A DNA stretch of 40,594 nucleotides from Bacilli bacterium (GTDB lineage Bacteria > Bacillota_I > Bacilli_A > ML615J-28 > CAG-698). The stretch is taken from contig JAQVOS010000007.1 of NCBI GenBank assembly GCA_028702495.1, positions 1 through 40,594 of the forward strand, in the 5' to 3' direction. The notes beneath the pieces are model-generated. The model was not told where the DNA came from, did no database searches, and saw only the letters and a list, made by a program, of their open reading frames with translations. Shown here in pieces: positions 18,289 to 27,928 of the stretch. Numbering within the stretch: position 1 is the first letter of the stretch; every line of letters starts with the position of its first letter. Made by a program: the position numbers and the translations under genes.

Positions 18289-20477
18289 TTAATCACTCGT
18301 TCTATATCATAGATATCTGATATTTTGTATAAATTGACAATGGCATTATTGAGCATATCTAGGTTCTTCACTAGTAATTTGATTTTAGTTAATAAATCTC
18401 CGTCTTTATTCTTACTCGAAGAAATTGAAGTAATGGTGACAGAAGTTGAGTTCAGTGTATTAATAATTTCAGCAACGATGTTTTTTCGATCATAAGAGAG
18501 AATATTTACAATACTATCATAAGCTTTCCCATCAAAATCTTCGTCCCAGATGACATCAATGTATCGTTCTTCAGCCGAATGACGCATATTGTGACATTCG
18601 AGGCGATGAACGATGATACCTGATCCTTTGCTAACATAGCCAACGATGTTATCACCCATAATGGGATGACAACAATTGGCAAGATGAATCCGAGCTTTAT
18701 CAAGGCCATCAATCATAATGCCAAATTCATTAACAGCATGACGATTCGTTTGTCGTTTTTCTGCTTCCTGATTGTATTGTTTGAGCAAAGCTTCTTCATC
18801 TAAAACGGTTTTCCCAAGTAAACGATTAATCGCTCCATGAACAGACAAACTCCCCTTGCCCATTTCATAATAGAAATCTTCAAGATTATTGATATTAAAC
18901 TTCTCAAATTGCTCTTCAATCATACGATCGGTGACTTTAAGCGTACTGTTTTCCAACTTTAATGCGCTTGAAAACTCTTCTTTACCTTTTTCAATCATGG
19001 AATCGCGTTTTTGACGATTAAGAATTGAGATGATTTTATGTTTTGCATGGGATGTTTTTACAATTTTAAGCCATGCTTCATTCGGTCCATTAAAGTTTTT
19101 GGATGTCTTGATGTCAACAACATCCCCAGTTTTAAGTTTATAAGTAAGGGGAACAATTTTACTATTAATAATGGCTCCGATGGTATGATTTCCGACTTCG
19201 GTATGAATTCTATAAGCAAAATCGAGAGGTGTTGCACCATTTGGAAAATCCATGACATCGCCTTTAGGAGTAAAGACATAGACATTAGCACTAAAAATAT
19301 CTTCTTTAATGGTTTCAAGAGGATCATTGTCTTCTTGTTCACCGAGTTCGGCATAGGTAAGAAGCTCTTTATACCACTTTAACTTAGCAGCCACTTCCAA
19401 TTGTTCTGCTTCAGGAGTATACCCCTTCTTGTCTTCTTTGTAAGCCCAGTGAGCAGCGATTCCAAGTTCAGCAATTTCATCCATTTCATAGGTGCGAATT
19501 TGAATTTCATAAATTTTCCCATTCAATCCGACTACTGTCGTATGGAGAGATTGATAGAGATTGGGTTTTGGGGTTGCGATATAGTCTTTAAAGCGTTTAG
19601 GAATAGGAGTCCATTCTCCATGCATGAGTCCTAAAGCATGATAACAATTTTCAATGGTTGGAACTAAAATCCGAAGCGCTAATAAATCATAGATTTGTTC
19701 AAAGTCAAGGCTTTTTTGTTCCATCTTTTTAGAAACGCTATAAATATTCTTCACACGTCCGCGAATTTCAAATTGATGGATGTGGCTTTGAACTAAAATT
19801 TCTTCAATGCGACTTTTCATGCGATTGATGTCTTCTTCACGTGCACGACGTTGTTCATTGATGAGGATATAGAGTTCTTGGTATTTTTCTGGTTCGAGAT
19901 ACTGTAAACTGATATCTTCCATTTCTGCTTTAAGACGATACATACCCATGCGGTGAGCGAGAGGAGCATAGAGATCTAGGGTCTCTTGAGCAATGATTCG
20001 CTGTTTTTCTGGTGTTTGAAATTCAAGTGTTCGCATATTATGGACGCGATCAATGAGTTTTACTAAGACAACGCGAATATCCTTAGCCATGGCCAAAAGG
20101 ATTTTTTGATGGGATTTCGCCAAAGCCTTTTCTTTGGTCATGTACTTCAGTTTACTAATCTTAGTGACCCCATCAACGATGTTACATACATCTTCACCAA
20201 ATTGAGATTGTATCATCGCCCGATCGACATCGGTATCTTCTATTAAATCATGAAGTAAGCCGGCCGTGATGGTTGCTGGACTCGTGTGAAGTTCAGCGAG
20301 CATATAGGCGACTTCTAGAGGATGCTGAATATAAGGATCGCCTGATTTACGAAATTGACCACGATGTTTTTCTTCTGCGAGAATATAAGCACGATAAATC
20401 ATGTCAATGTTTTTTTCATTATGAAGATAGGTCCGTGCCATATCTAAGACTTTTTCAATTGTCATTTGACTAACCAT
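18285..20477 (-). CDS. rel: Bifunctional (p)ppGpp synthetase/hydrolase (RelA/SpoT homologue)
   Basis: HD (AGLLHDLIEDTD), synthetase (YQSLHTTVVG), TGS and ACT domains; start at MVSQMTIEK behind RBS AAAGGAGGTG. Confidence 0.97.
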   Translation of the reverse strand: MVSQMTIEKVLDMARTYLHNEKNIDMIYRAYILAEEKHRGQFRKSGDPYIQHPLEVAYMLAELHTSPATITAGLLHDLIEDTDVDRAMIQSQFGEDVCNIVDGVTKISKLKYMTKEKALAKSHQKILLAMAKDIRVVLVKLIDRVHNMRTLEFQTPEKQRIIAQETLDLYAPLAHRMGMYRLKAEMEDISLQYLEPEKYQELYILINEQRRAREEDINRMKSRIEEILVQSHIHQFEIRGRVKNIYSVSKKMEQKSLDFEQIYDLLALRILVPTIENCYHALGLMHGEWTPIPKRFKDYIATPKPNLYQSLHTTVVGLNGKIYEIQIRTYEMDEIAELGIAAHWAYKEDKKGYTPEAEQLEVAAKLKWYKELLTYAELGEQEDNDPLETIKEDIFSANVYVFTPKGDVMDFPNGATPLDFAYRIHTEVGNHTIGAIINSKIVPLTYKLKTGDVVDIKTSKNFNGPNEAWLKIVKTSHAKHKIISILNRQKRDSMIEKGKEEFSSALKLENSTLKVTDRMIEEQFEKFNINNLEDFYYEMGKGSLSVHGAINRLLGKTVLDEEALLKQYNQEAEKRQTNRHAVNEFGIMIDGLDKARIHLANCCHPIMGDNIVGYVSKGSGIIVHRLECHNMRHSAEERYIDVIWDEDFDGKAYDSIVNILSYDRKNIVAEIINTLNSTSVTITSISSSKNKDGDLLTKIKLLVKNLDMLNNAIVNLYKISDIYDIERVIK

Positions 20478-20518
20478 TATATAAGCACCTCCTTTCATCT
20501 AAGATCTATACTTGTCTA

Positions 20519-21031
20519 CTAGTATTGAATGAGTGTTTTTATTTGATATCCTTTTAAAAGGTCACGACCTTTTAAATCAGTGAGTTCAATTAAGAAGGCA
20601 ACACCACTCACGATCCCACCCAATGACTCAACGAGTTGAATCGCAGCTTTGATGGTACCACCTGTTGCCAATAAATCATCAACAATTAATACTTTTTGTC
20701 CCGGTCGAATGGCATCGCGGTGAATACAAAGTGTATTGACACCATATTCAAGACTATATGATACTTCCACCGTTTCACGGGGTAATTTTTTCGGTTTGCG
20801 AACGGGAACAAATCCCACTCCTAAATGATACGCAATCGGACATCCAAAGATGAATCCTCGGGATTCAGGACCGACAACCACATCTGTCCCTACTTTGGCT
20901 GCAAATTCTGTAAGTTCATTGCAAGCTTGAGAAAAAGCTTCTCCATCTCCCATGAGGGGTGTAATATCGCGAAATAAGATTCCGGGAATCGGAAAATCAG
21001 GAACATCTTTGATGTATTTTCTATAATCCAT
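20519..21031 (-). CDS. apt: Adenine phosphoribosyltransferase
   Basis: [45 protein letters not shown]. Confidence 0.97.
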   Translation of the reverse strand: MDYRKYIKDVPDFPIPGILFRDITPLMGDGEAFSQACNELTEFAAKVGTDVVVGPESRGFIFGCPIAYHLGVGFVPVRKPKKLPRETVEVSYSLEYGVNTLCIHRDAIRPGQKVLIVDDLLATGGTIKAAIQLVESLGGIVSGVAFLIELTDLKGRDLLKGYQIKTLIQY

Positions 21032-21167
21032 TTATGTAATCCTCCTATAGATATTACTATTATAACAAAAAAACTCGCTTTTTGCACGATAAATTTACTT
21101 TTCAATCCATATCTTTGAATTTACTTTATAACAATTTTATGCTACAATACCATTGAGGTGATTTATT

Positions 21168-22403
21168 ATGGTTCCACTCGCTTATCGTATTCGTCCGACC
21201 AAACTCGATGACCTTTTTGGGCAGCAACATTTGGTGGGTCCTAAAGGGGCTATCCGAAAAATGATTGCCAACCATAAAATGACATCGCTCATTTTTTATG
21301 GAAATCCGGGTGTCGGAAAAACAACCCTTGCCACCATCATATGTCATGAATTAGGACTTCCATTTGCTACTTTTAATGCCTCGACCGATAACAAAGCCAC
21401 TTTAAAGGGGTACATTGAACAATCGCTTCAAGATGAACAGTTCGTGCTTATCATCGATGAAATCCATCGGATGAAAAAGGACATCCAGGATTATTTACTC
21501 GAGTTTCTTGAAAGTGGTAAAGTGATTATTATTGGCTTGACAACGGTGAATCCTTATCATTCGGTGAATCCAGCGATTCGTTCTCGTTGCCTCACTTTTA
21601 AAATGAATGATTTATCAAATGATGATCTAGCAGCCATGTTTCACAAACTATTAAGTGAACTTGGTGGGGATTATACCATTGACGATGATGCAAAAGACTA
21701 CCTCATTCATATGGCCAATGGCGATGTGCGCTACTTAATTAACAGTTTAGAAGGGATCTCATTTATTGTTGAGAATCACCACATCACGCTGGAAGATGCA
21801 AAAAATATCATTCAAAGACCGTCTGTCACATTTTCTAAAAATGAAGATCAATATTATGACACATTAAGTGGACTCCAAAAGTCTATTCGTGGAAGTGATG
21901 TCGACGCCAGTCTCCATTACCTCGCAAAACTACTGCTTGTTGAAGACTTGATTCCCTTAATTCGCCGGCTATATGCCATCGCCTATGAGGATATTGGTCT
22001 TGCAAATCCTGGAATCGGACCCAAAGTGAAGGCCGCAGGTGATATTGCCTTAGAACTAGGAATGCCTGAAGCCAAGCTGCCTTTGAGTGTGGTAGTTGTT
22101 GAAATGGCTTTATCTCCCAAATCGAATAGTGCGATGATTGGAATTGTTGAAGCGATGAAAGATATTGAAGAAGGAAATAGTGGTAATCTACCACTCCATC
22201 TCAAAAATACTTATTCCTTTGATCCTCGTCAAAAAGCATATCTTTATCCCCATGATTATCCTGGGGCTTGGGTTAATCAGCAGTATCTTCCTGATAAAAT
22301 TAAAGACGCATCTTATTATCACCCTAAAACAACGAGTAAGAATGAACAAGCTCTGAAAGAACGTTACGATGCGATTCAAAATGAAAAAAAGAAATCTAAA
22401 TAA
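21168..22403 (+). CDS. rarA: Replication-associated recombination protein A (MgsA/RarA AAA+ ATPase)
   Basis: YRIRPTKLDDLFGQQHLVGPKG, FYGNPGVGKTTLA, IIDEIHRM; C-terminal DYPGAWVNQQYLPD. Confidence 0.95.
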   Translation: MVPLAYRIRPTKLDDLFGQQHLVGPKGAIRKMIANHKMTSLIFYGNPGVGKTTLATIICHELGLPFATFNASTDNKATLKGYIEQSLQDEQFVLIIDEIHRMKKDIQDYLLEFLESGKVIIIGLTTVNPYHSVNPAIRSRCLTFKMNDLSNDDLAAMFHKLLSELGGDYTIDDDAKDYLIHMANGDVRYLINSLEGISFIVENHHITLEDAKNIIQRPSVTFSKNEDQYYDTLSGLQKSIRGSDVDASLHYLAKLLLVEDLIPLIRRLYAIAYEDIGLANPGIGPKVKAAGDIALELGMPEAKLPLSVVVVEMALSPKSNSAMIGIVEAMKDIEEGNSGNLPLHLKNTYSFDPRQKAYLYPHDYPGAWVNQQYLPDKIKDASYYHPKTTSKNEQALKERYDAIQNEKKKSK

Positions 22404-22409
22404 TCAATA

Positions 22410-22441
22410 AAAGTCGTCTCACATTACTTTGAGACGACTTT
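22410..22441. terminator. Bidirectional terminator shared by rarA and ispG
   Basis: Perfect 12-bp arms AAAGTCGTCTCA / TGAGACGACTTT; the ispG stop codon lies in the loop. Confidence 0.85.
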
Positions 22442-23488
22442 TTCAATCATTTTATTGATTTCTTCTTTTAAAACAGCAACAATCTTATCTTGAGGAATTT
22501 TACGAATGGCAATTCCTTTCTTGAAAAGAAGGGCTTCTTCTTTTCCACCTGCTACTCCAATATCGGCATCTTTTGCTTCTCCAGGGCCATTAACAACACA
22601 GCCCATCACTGCCACTTTAAACGACACATGAGGGAGGGTTTGTAAGAATGTTTCGATTTCTTTGGCGATGGGGATCATATTGTATTGAGTTCTACCACAT
22701 GTTGGACAAGAAATGAGGGTGGGTTTTGAAAAGTAGCCAAGAGATGCCATAATTTCTTGAGCAACTAGAACTTCCTGTACGGGATCATCGGTTAAAGAAA
22801 CTCTTAAAGTATCCCCAATCCCTTGATAAAGGAGGGATCCTAATCCAACCGCTGACTTGATTGAACCTGAAAAGAATGTTCCTGTTTCGGTAACTCCGAT
22901 GTGAAGAGGGTAAGAGAAAGTACGACTTGCAATTTCATAGGCTTCTATTGTCATGGGAACATCAGACGCCTTCATTGAAATCACAATATCATGAAAGTCA
23001 AGTTCTTCTAAAATACGAACATGCTTTTCAGCACTTTTGACTAAAGCCATCGCCGTACGTCCATATTGCTCGCGAATCTCACAGTCTAAGGACCCTAGAT
23101 TCACCCCAATTCTAATGGGAACCTGATGAAGTTTACAGGCTTCAACAACTTCGCGAATACGTTCAATTGAGCCAATATTTCCTGGATTGATGCGTAGTTT
23201 TTGAACACCCGAAGCAAGACTGATAAGGGCAAGACGGTAATCAAAATGGATGTCCGCTACAAGAGGAATATGAATCGCTTTTACAATCGATTGAATGGCA
23301 TAAGCATCTGCCTCATCGAGTACTGCTACCCGGACAATATCACATCCAGCCTTTTCAAGGGCATGAATTTGCACAATCGTAGCATCCGTATCGCTAGTTT
23401 TGGTATTGGTCATACTCTGGATGGCAATTTTGTGGTGCCCTCCAATCCATAATGATCCAATTTTGATTTCTTTTGTATTCTTTCGCAT
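22424..23488 (-). CDS. ispG: (E)-4-hydroxy-3-methylbut-2-enyl-diphosphate synthase
   Basis: IQSMTNTKTSDTDATIVQI, LRINPGNIG, SCPTCGRTQ, AVMGCVVNGPGEAKDADIGVAGG. Confidence 0.97.
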   Translation of the reverse strand: MRKNTKEIKIGSLWIGGHHKIAIQSMTNTKTSDTDATIVQIHALEKAGCDIVRVAVLDEADAYAIQSIVKAIHIPLVADIHFDYRLALISLASGVQKLRINPGNIGSIERIREVVEACKLHQVPIRIGVNLGSLDCEIREQYGRTAMALVKSAEKHVRILEELDFHDIVISMKASDVPMTIEAYEIASRTFSYPLHIGVTETGTFFSGSIKSAVGLGSLLYQGIGDTLRVSLTDDPVQEVLVAQEIMASLGYFSKPTLISCPTCGRTQYNMIPIAKEIETFLQTLPHVSFKVAVMGCVVNGPGEAKDADIGVAGGKEEALLFKKGIAIRKIPQDKIVAVLKEEINKMIEKVVSK

Positions 23489-23925
23489 TAAGCATCAACC
23501 TTTTTGCGTTTATTCTTTTTCCGTTGTGGGGAACGAATCCTTTTTTGACGAAGAATGTTATAAATGGTACTACGAGATTGAATATATCCACGTTCTTCTT
23601 GCATAATGCGAGCAAAAGCAGTGAAATTCATTCCTTTGTACTCCGTACGATAGATATGAGCAAGTTCAACACGAATATCATCTTCATAGGTATTGATGGG
23701 TTTATTAAAACGATTCTTATGAATGATGCCTCCATCACCAAAATTTAGAACAGCGCGTTTCAAATTTCGAATTTGACGAGTTGTAACTCCTAATTTTTTT
23801 GCGGCAATAGGTCCATTGATTTCTTTATTGATTAATTTCTTAATAACGCGTAGTTTTTTCTTTTCATCCCTTGAGAGTTTAACCGGTTTTACCCTCTCTT
23901 CGATGATGATATTTTCTGCTTCCAT
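23488..23925 (-). CDS. HTH protein resembling the N-terminal DNA-binding region of ISNCY/IS1202-type transposases; no catalytic domain
   Basis: LSRDEKKKLRVIKKLINKEINGPIAAKKLGVTTRQIRNLKRAVLNFGDGGIIHKNRFNKPINTYEDDIRVELAHIYRTEYKGMNFTAFARIMQEE; start at MEAENII behind GGAGG; TAATG overlap with ispG. Confidence 0.75.
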   Translation of the reverse strand: MEAENIIIEERVKPVKLSRDEKKKLRVIKKLINKEINGPIAAKKLGVTTRQIRNLKRAVLNFGDGGIIHKNRFNKPINTYEDDIRVELAHIYRTEYKGMNFTAFARIMQEERGYIQSRSTIYNILRQKRIRSPQRKKNKRKKVDA

Positions 23926-23968
23926 CTTCTTTTCCTCCATATGATTATTCAGCAATTATTTCCTTTTT

Positions 23969-23997
23969 ATTCTATCACATTTTCACCTCTTTATCAA
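23969..23997 (-). promoter_or_regulatory. Promoter of the HTH-ispG operon
   Basis: Minus strand TTGATA-17 bp-TAGAAT. Confidence 0.6.
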
Positions 23998-24115
23998 GAT
24001 TAAAATGCTTTCAATCGAAAAATAATCGATGAAATCATCGTTTTGGTCTAACAATGCTAAAAGACCTCATCTTCTACATCCTTCCCCTTTTAGAAAAACA
24101 AAAGATAAATTTTAC

Positions 24116-24144
24116 TTGCATTACCCTTCCTTCTATAGTATAAT
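24116..24144 (+). promoter_or_regulatory. rpmG promoter
   Basis: TTGCAT-17 bp-TATAAT. Confidence 0.65.
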
Positions 24145-24181
24145 AAATAAGGAATTTAGATTGTGTTAGGAGGAATTGACG

Positions 24182-24337
24182 ATGCGTATTACATTCTTAA
24201 TGAAATGCAGCGTTTGTGGAGAGGAAAACTATTTGACTGAAAAGAACAAGAAAAATACTCCAGACCGCATTGAACAAATGAAGTTTTGTCCAAAGTGCCG
24301 TAAACAAACTCTTCATAAAGAGAAAACAAAGAAATAA
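24182..24337 (+). CDS. rpmG: 50S ribosomal protein L33 (51 aa)
   Basis: MRITFLMKCSVCGEENYLTEKNKKNTPDRIEQMKFCPKCRKQTLHKEKTKK; RBS AGGAGG. Below the length cutoff of the supplied ORF track. Both CxxC pairs retained. Confidence 0.92.
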   Translation: MRITFLMKCSVCGEENYLTEKNKKNTPDRIEQMKFCPKCRKQTLHKEKTKK

Positions 24338-24349
24338 CACTATATAAAG

Positions 24350-24377
24350 AAAGACAGCAAGGAAGCTGTCTTTTTTT
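24350..24377 (+). terminator. rpmG terminator
   Basis: AAGACAGC-aagga-AGCTGTCTTTTTTT. Confidence 0.85.
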
Positions 24378-24421
24378 ATATCTTAAATGGTTATAAGTCA
24401 TCTTATACCCATTTAAGTTTG

Positions 24422-25315
24422 CTATTGCTTTTTAATGAGTTCTAATAGTTCGGGATTAAAACTTCTACTTCTTAACATTGCTATTTCAAAACGGTAAGGA
24501 GGATACTCCATTTCTCCCTCTTTCACATAAGGAGTTTCTAGGATTTTGGGTATATTGCAAAAACGTTCATCCCAAACGATTTCGACGAGTGACTCAAAAC
24601 CAATGCAACCAAACCCAAGATTTTCATGACGATCTTTTTTCGCTCCACAGGGATTTTTACTATCATTCACGTGAATCACTGCTAGTTTAGAAAATCCAAC
24701 AATGGCATCAAACTCGTTTAACACTTGTTCCCGATCGTTCCGAAGCGGATAACCCGCATCAGAAATATGACAAGTATCTAGACAAACGCCGATTCTAGGA
24801 GAATCAAGAGCCTTGATAATGGTTTGTAAATGATGAAAGTCAAAGCACACTTCGCTTCCTTTCCCGGCCATTGTTTCAAGAGCAAGGATGACGTCAGTTT
24901 CTTGTGTTCGAGTCAAAATGTCACGAAGACTCTGAATAATGGTTTCTATTCCTTGGTCTAAGCCCTGATCTAGAGCAGCTCCAGGATGAATCACGATTAT
25001 TGTGGCACCAATCGCCGCTGTTTTTTTGACTTCAGATACAATGAAATCCACAGCAAATTGGCGTTTTTCTTCATTTGGTTGCGCTAAATTGACAATATAA
25101 GGTGCATGAACAATACAATCACTAGGAAGCATTCCATTTAGAGCCATCAATTCGTGAGCTTCATCAATCCGAAATTGAGATAACTCTTTGCGAAAGGTAT
25201 TTTGTGGAGCTCCCAAATAGATCATGAAGGCATTTGCTCCATATGAAATGGCCTCTTCGACCGCACCAAGCAGCATCTTCTCCCCTTGATTACTAACATG
25301 AGCGCCTAACTTCAT
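24422..25315 (-). CDS. nfo: Deoxyribonuclease IV (AP endonuclease)
   Basis: IGVCLDTCHISDAGYPL, VIHVNDSKNPCGAKKDRHENLGFGCIG. Confidence 0.95.
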   Translation of the reverse strand: MKLGAHVSNQGEKMLLGAVEEAISYGANAFMIYLGAPQNTFRKELSQFRIDEAHELMALNGMLPSDCIVHAPYIVNLAQPNEEKRQFAVDFIVSEVKKTAAIGATIIVIHPGAALDQGLDQGIETIIQSLRDILTRTQETDVILALETMAGKGSEVCFDFHHLQTIIKALDSPRIGVCLDTCHISDAGYPLRNDREQVLNEFDAIVGFSKLAVIHVNDSKNPCGAKKDRHENLGFGCIGFESLVEIVWDERFCNIPKILETPYVKEGEMEYPPYRFEIAMLRSRSFNPELLELIKKQ

Positions 25316-26640
25316 TCTTTGTGACTCCTTTTATGATAAAGGTCATCTATTCGGGCTCGTTTCATTTTATTAAGTTCGCGATTGATGGTTTCAAGACGCT
25401 TTTTCTTATGTCCCGGTTTTACTTTTTTCGCAACTGGGATTTTTTTATGCATGTCTTCTTCTGCCTTTTTTACAAAGCGAGGTGTTTTCTTCCAAAAATT
25501 GCGGCCACGCACCGTCACTAATGATTGATCTTTTAAGGCAACATAGGTGCACGTTAGGCCTTTGGCTTCTAAACGATCAAGATACTGATTATCTTCATAT
25601 TCATACAGCGAAATTGCTTGACCGGTAAAGGTATGACGAGCAGTTCTTCCAGTACGATGGACATAAAACTCGACATCTGACGGTAAATCGAAATTAATAA
25701 TATGACTGATTCCTTCAATATCTAATCCCCGTGAAGCAATGTCACTGGCGACAACATATTGAATTTGGCCATCTTTAATTCTTTTTAAGACTTGCTTGCG
25801 TTCCCGTGATTGTAAATCGCCGGTTAACTTTAAGAGTTTATAATTCTTATCGGTAAGAAAATCAGTAACAGCATCGACGGTCTCTTTGGTATTGGCAAAA
25901 ATAATCACCATATACGGAACAAATGTTTGTAATAGTTGATGTAACACTTCAAACTTGTTTTTGTTCTTAGTAGGAAGAAAAAGGTGCGATATGGTACTTT
26001 TGGATAATTCCTTGGATGATAAATCTATAAGTTCTGCTTTTGATAAATACTTTTTGATGAATTGGGTTATGTGCAATGTCATTGTCGCACTAAAGGTTAG
26101 CATTTGGGCGTTGGCGGTAAAAATAGAAAAGACACCATCGATTTCTTCCATTTCACTCATATCGAACACCATATCTGCTTCATCAATCACGACCACTTTG
26201 GCGGTATAGAGCTTTAAAGCATTACTATCAATTCCCAAATCTTTTAGTTTCCCCAAAGTTCCAACAACTATATGGGGTTGTGAAGTTTGTAGACGGTTAA
26301 GTTCTTGGTCACGATCGGTACCACCCACTAGTAGCCGTACATCAAGGTTAGGCTCGTGTTTTACAAATCGCATGCATTCAGTATAGATTTGAAGAGCTAG
26401 TTCCCGTGTGGGTGAAACAATGACGGCTTGAACTGTTTTCTCATTTAAATTGAGTCTTTGTAAGATTGGAAGGAGAAAAGCAAGGGTTTTTCCAGACCCA
26501 GTAGCACTTTTTCCAATGACATTTTGACCCATTAGGACTTTGGGAATGACTTGTTCTTGAATAGCTGTCGTAACCTCAAAGCCCAAATCTCCTAAGGTTA
26601 ATTGAATAAATTCTTTGAATGGATATGATTTAAAGTTCAT
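25312..26640 (-). CDS. cshB: DEAD-box RNA helicase, CshB-like
   Basis: SATGSGKTLAFLLPI, VVIDEADMVFDMSE, SATM, HRTGRTAR; basic C-terminus. Confidence 0.88.
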   Translation of the reverse strand: MNFKSYPFKEFIQLTLGDLGFEVTTAIQEQVIPKVLMGQNVIGKSATGSGKTLAFLLPILQRLNLNEKTVQAVIVSPTRELALQIYTECMRFVKHEPNLDVRLLVGGTDRDQELNRLQTSQPHIVVGTLGKLKDLGIDSNALKLYTAKVVVIDEADMVFDMSEMEEIDGVFSIFTANAQMLTFSATMTLHITQFIKKYLSKAELIDLSSKELSKSTISHLFLPTKNKNKFEVLHQLLQTFVPYMVIIFANTKETVDAVTDFLTDKNYKLLKLTGDLQSRERKQVLKRIKDGQIQYVVASDIASRGLDIEGISHIINFDLPSDVEFYVHRTGRTARHTFTGQAISLYEYEDNQYLDRLEAKGLTCTYVALKDQSLVTVRGRNFWKKTPRFVKKAEEDMHKKIPVAKKVKPGHKKKRLETINRELNKMKRARIDDLYHKRSHKE

Positions 26641-27928
26641 ATAAAACTCCTTTGCTGATGGGGTAACCAGGATTAGCTAGTTTCACAAATACAAACGTAT
26701 TGACTTCACAAATCCCATCGATTTGGACTTCAAGATAATTGGATGTATGCCCATAAATGGTTCCATTTTCACATTTTTCAACAAGTACAGGTAGGATTTG
26801 ATCTTTAAATAATAAACGATACTTATGTGCCATGGTTTCATTTAAAGCAAGCATGGCACTCATCCGCTCTTTTTTGATGGATTCTGATACAATATCAGGA
26901 AAATGATAAGCTTTCGTTAGAGGGCGACGCGAATAGGGAAAAACGTGCATTTCTCCAAATCCAATTTGGCAAATGTTTGCAAGGGTTTCTTGAAAATTCG
27001 CATCGGTTTCACCACTAAACCCAACCATGACATCGGTGGTAATATTGACATTGGGAAAAAGACTACGGATATTTGAGATGCATGAAATGTACGTTTCGAG
27101 GGTATATTTGCGATTCATCCGCTTTAAGGTTTCATTGTGTCCACCTTGAAGGGGAATGTGAAAATGCATACAAAAGTGAGAAGGATTATCTTTGATTAAT
27201 TGCAATAGCTCAGAAGTGATCTCAGTTAATTCAATGGAAGATATCCGAAGTTTCCCCAGATTGGGAATGTTTTTAATTAAATCGCGTAACAAATCAATGA
27301 GTGTATAGTGGTCAAGATCCTGTCCATAGCAACCTGTATTAATTCCACTTAAAACAATCTCTTTAACCCCTTCATCGGATAATAAGCGAATTTCTTCAAT
27401 GACATCTTGCGATGCACGGCTTCGCACGCGACCCCGGGCATAAGGAATGGTACAATAACTACAGAAATTGTCACAACCATCCTCTATTTTTACAAACCCC
27501 CTTGTTTTATCCGTAAAACGGGAGACTTTTAATTCTTCATATGTCTTTACACGTGAAATGTCATCCACTTTTGATATTTGATGGCGATTCCGAAGGATGT
27601 CCATGACCATAGGGAATATTTGACTTCGATATTGAGTCCCAATCAGTAAGTCCACTCCAGGAATCTCACAAACCGCATCCGGTTTTAATTGGGCGTAACA
27701 CCCCATGACCACGATAACAGCGTTCGGACTGGTACGAATGGCACTTCTTATCATTTTCCGACTTTTTGAATCACTCGTTTCAGTGATACTACAGGTATTG
27801 ATAATCACCACATCTGCTTTTTCATGAAAATCAACCAAAGTAAAACCAGTTTTGATAAATTCTTGAATCACTGCTTCACTTTCATATAAATTGACTTTGC
27901 ACCCCAAAGAACAATAACTAATTCTCAT
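26630..27928 (-). CDS. mtaB: tRNA t6A37 methylthiotransferase MtaB
   Basis: MRISYCSLGCKVNLYESEAV, radical SAM CDNFCSYCTIPYARGRVRSR; start moved in from 28006. Confidence 0.93.
   Translation of the reverse strand: MRISYCSLGCKVNLYESEAVIQEFIKTGFTLVDFHEKADVVIINTCSITETSDSKSRKMIRSAIRTSPNAVIVVMGCYAQLKPDAVCEIPGVDLLIGTQYRSQIFPMVMDILRNRHQISKVDDISRVKTYEELKVSRFTDKTRGFVKIEDGCDNFCSYCTIPYARGRVRSRASQDVIEEIRLLSDEGVKEIVLSGINTGCYGQDLDHYTLIDLLRDLIKNIPNLGKLRISSIELTEITSELLQLIKDNPSHFCMHFHIPLQGGHNETLKRMNRKYTLETYISCISNIRSLFPNVNITTDVMVGFSGETDANFQETLANICQIGFGEMHVFPYSRRPLTKAYHFPDIVSESIKKERMSAMLALNETMAHKYRLLFKDQILPVLVEKCENGTIYGHTSNYLEVQIDGICEVNTFVFVKLANPGYPISKGVLYEL

Noticed and set aside
21883-22204. Minus-strand ORFs of 103 and 73 aa inside rarA
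   Set aside because: Antisense shadow ORFs of rarA with low-complexity composition.
24189-24401. Minus-strand 70-aa ORF over rpmG
   Set aside because: Antisense to L33, a clear ribosomal protein, and runs through the rpmG terminator.
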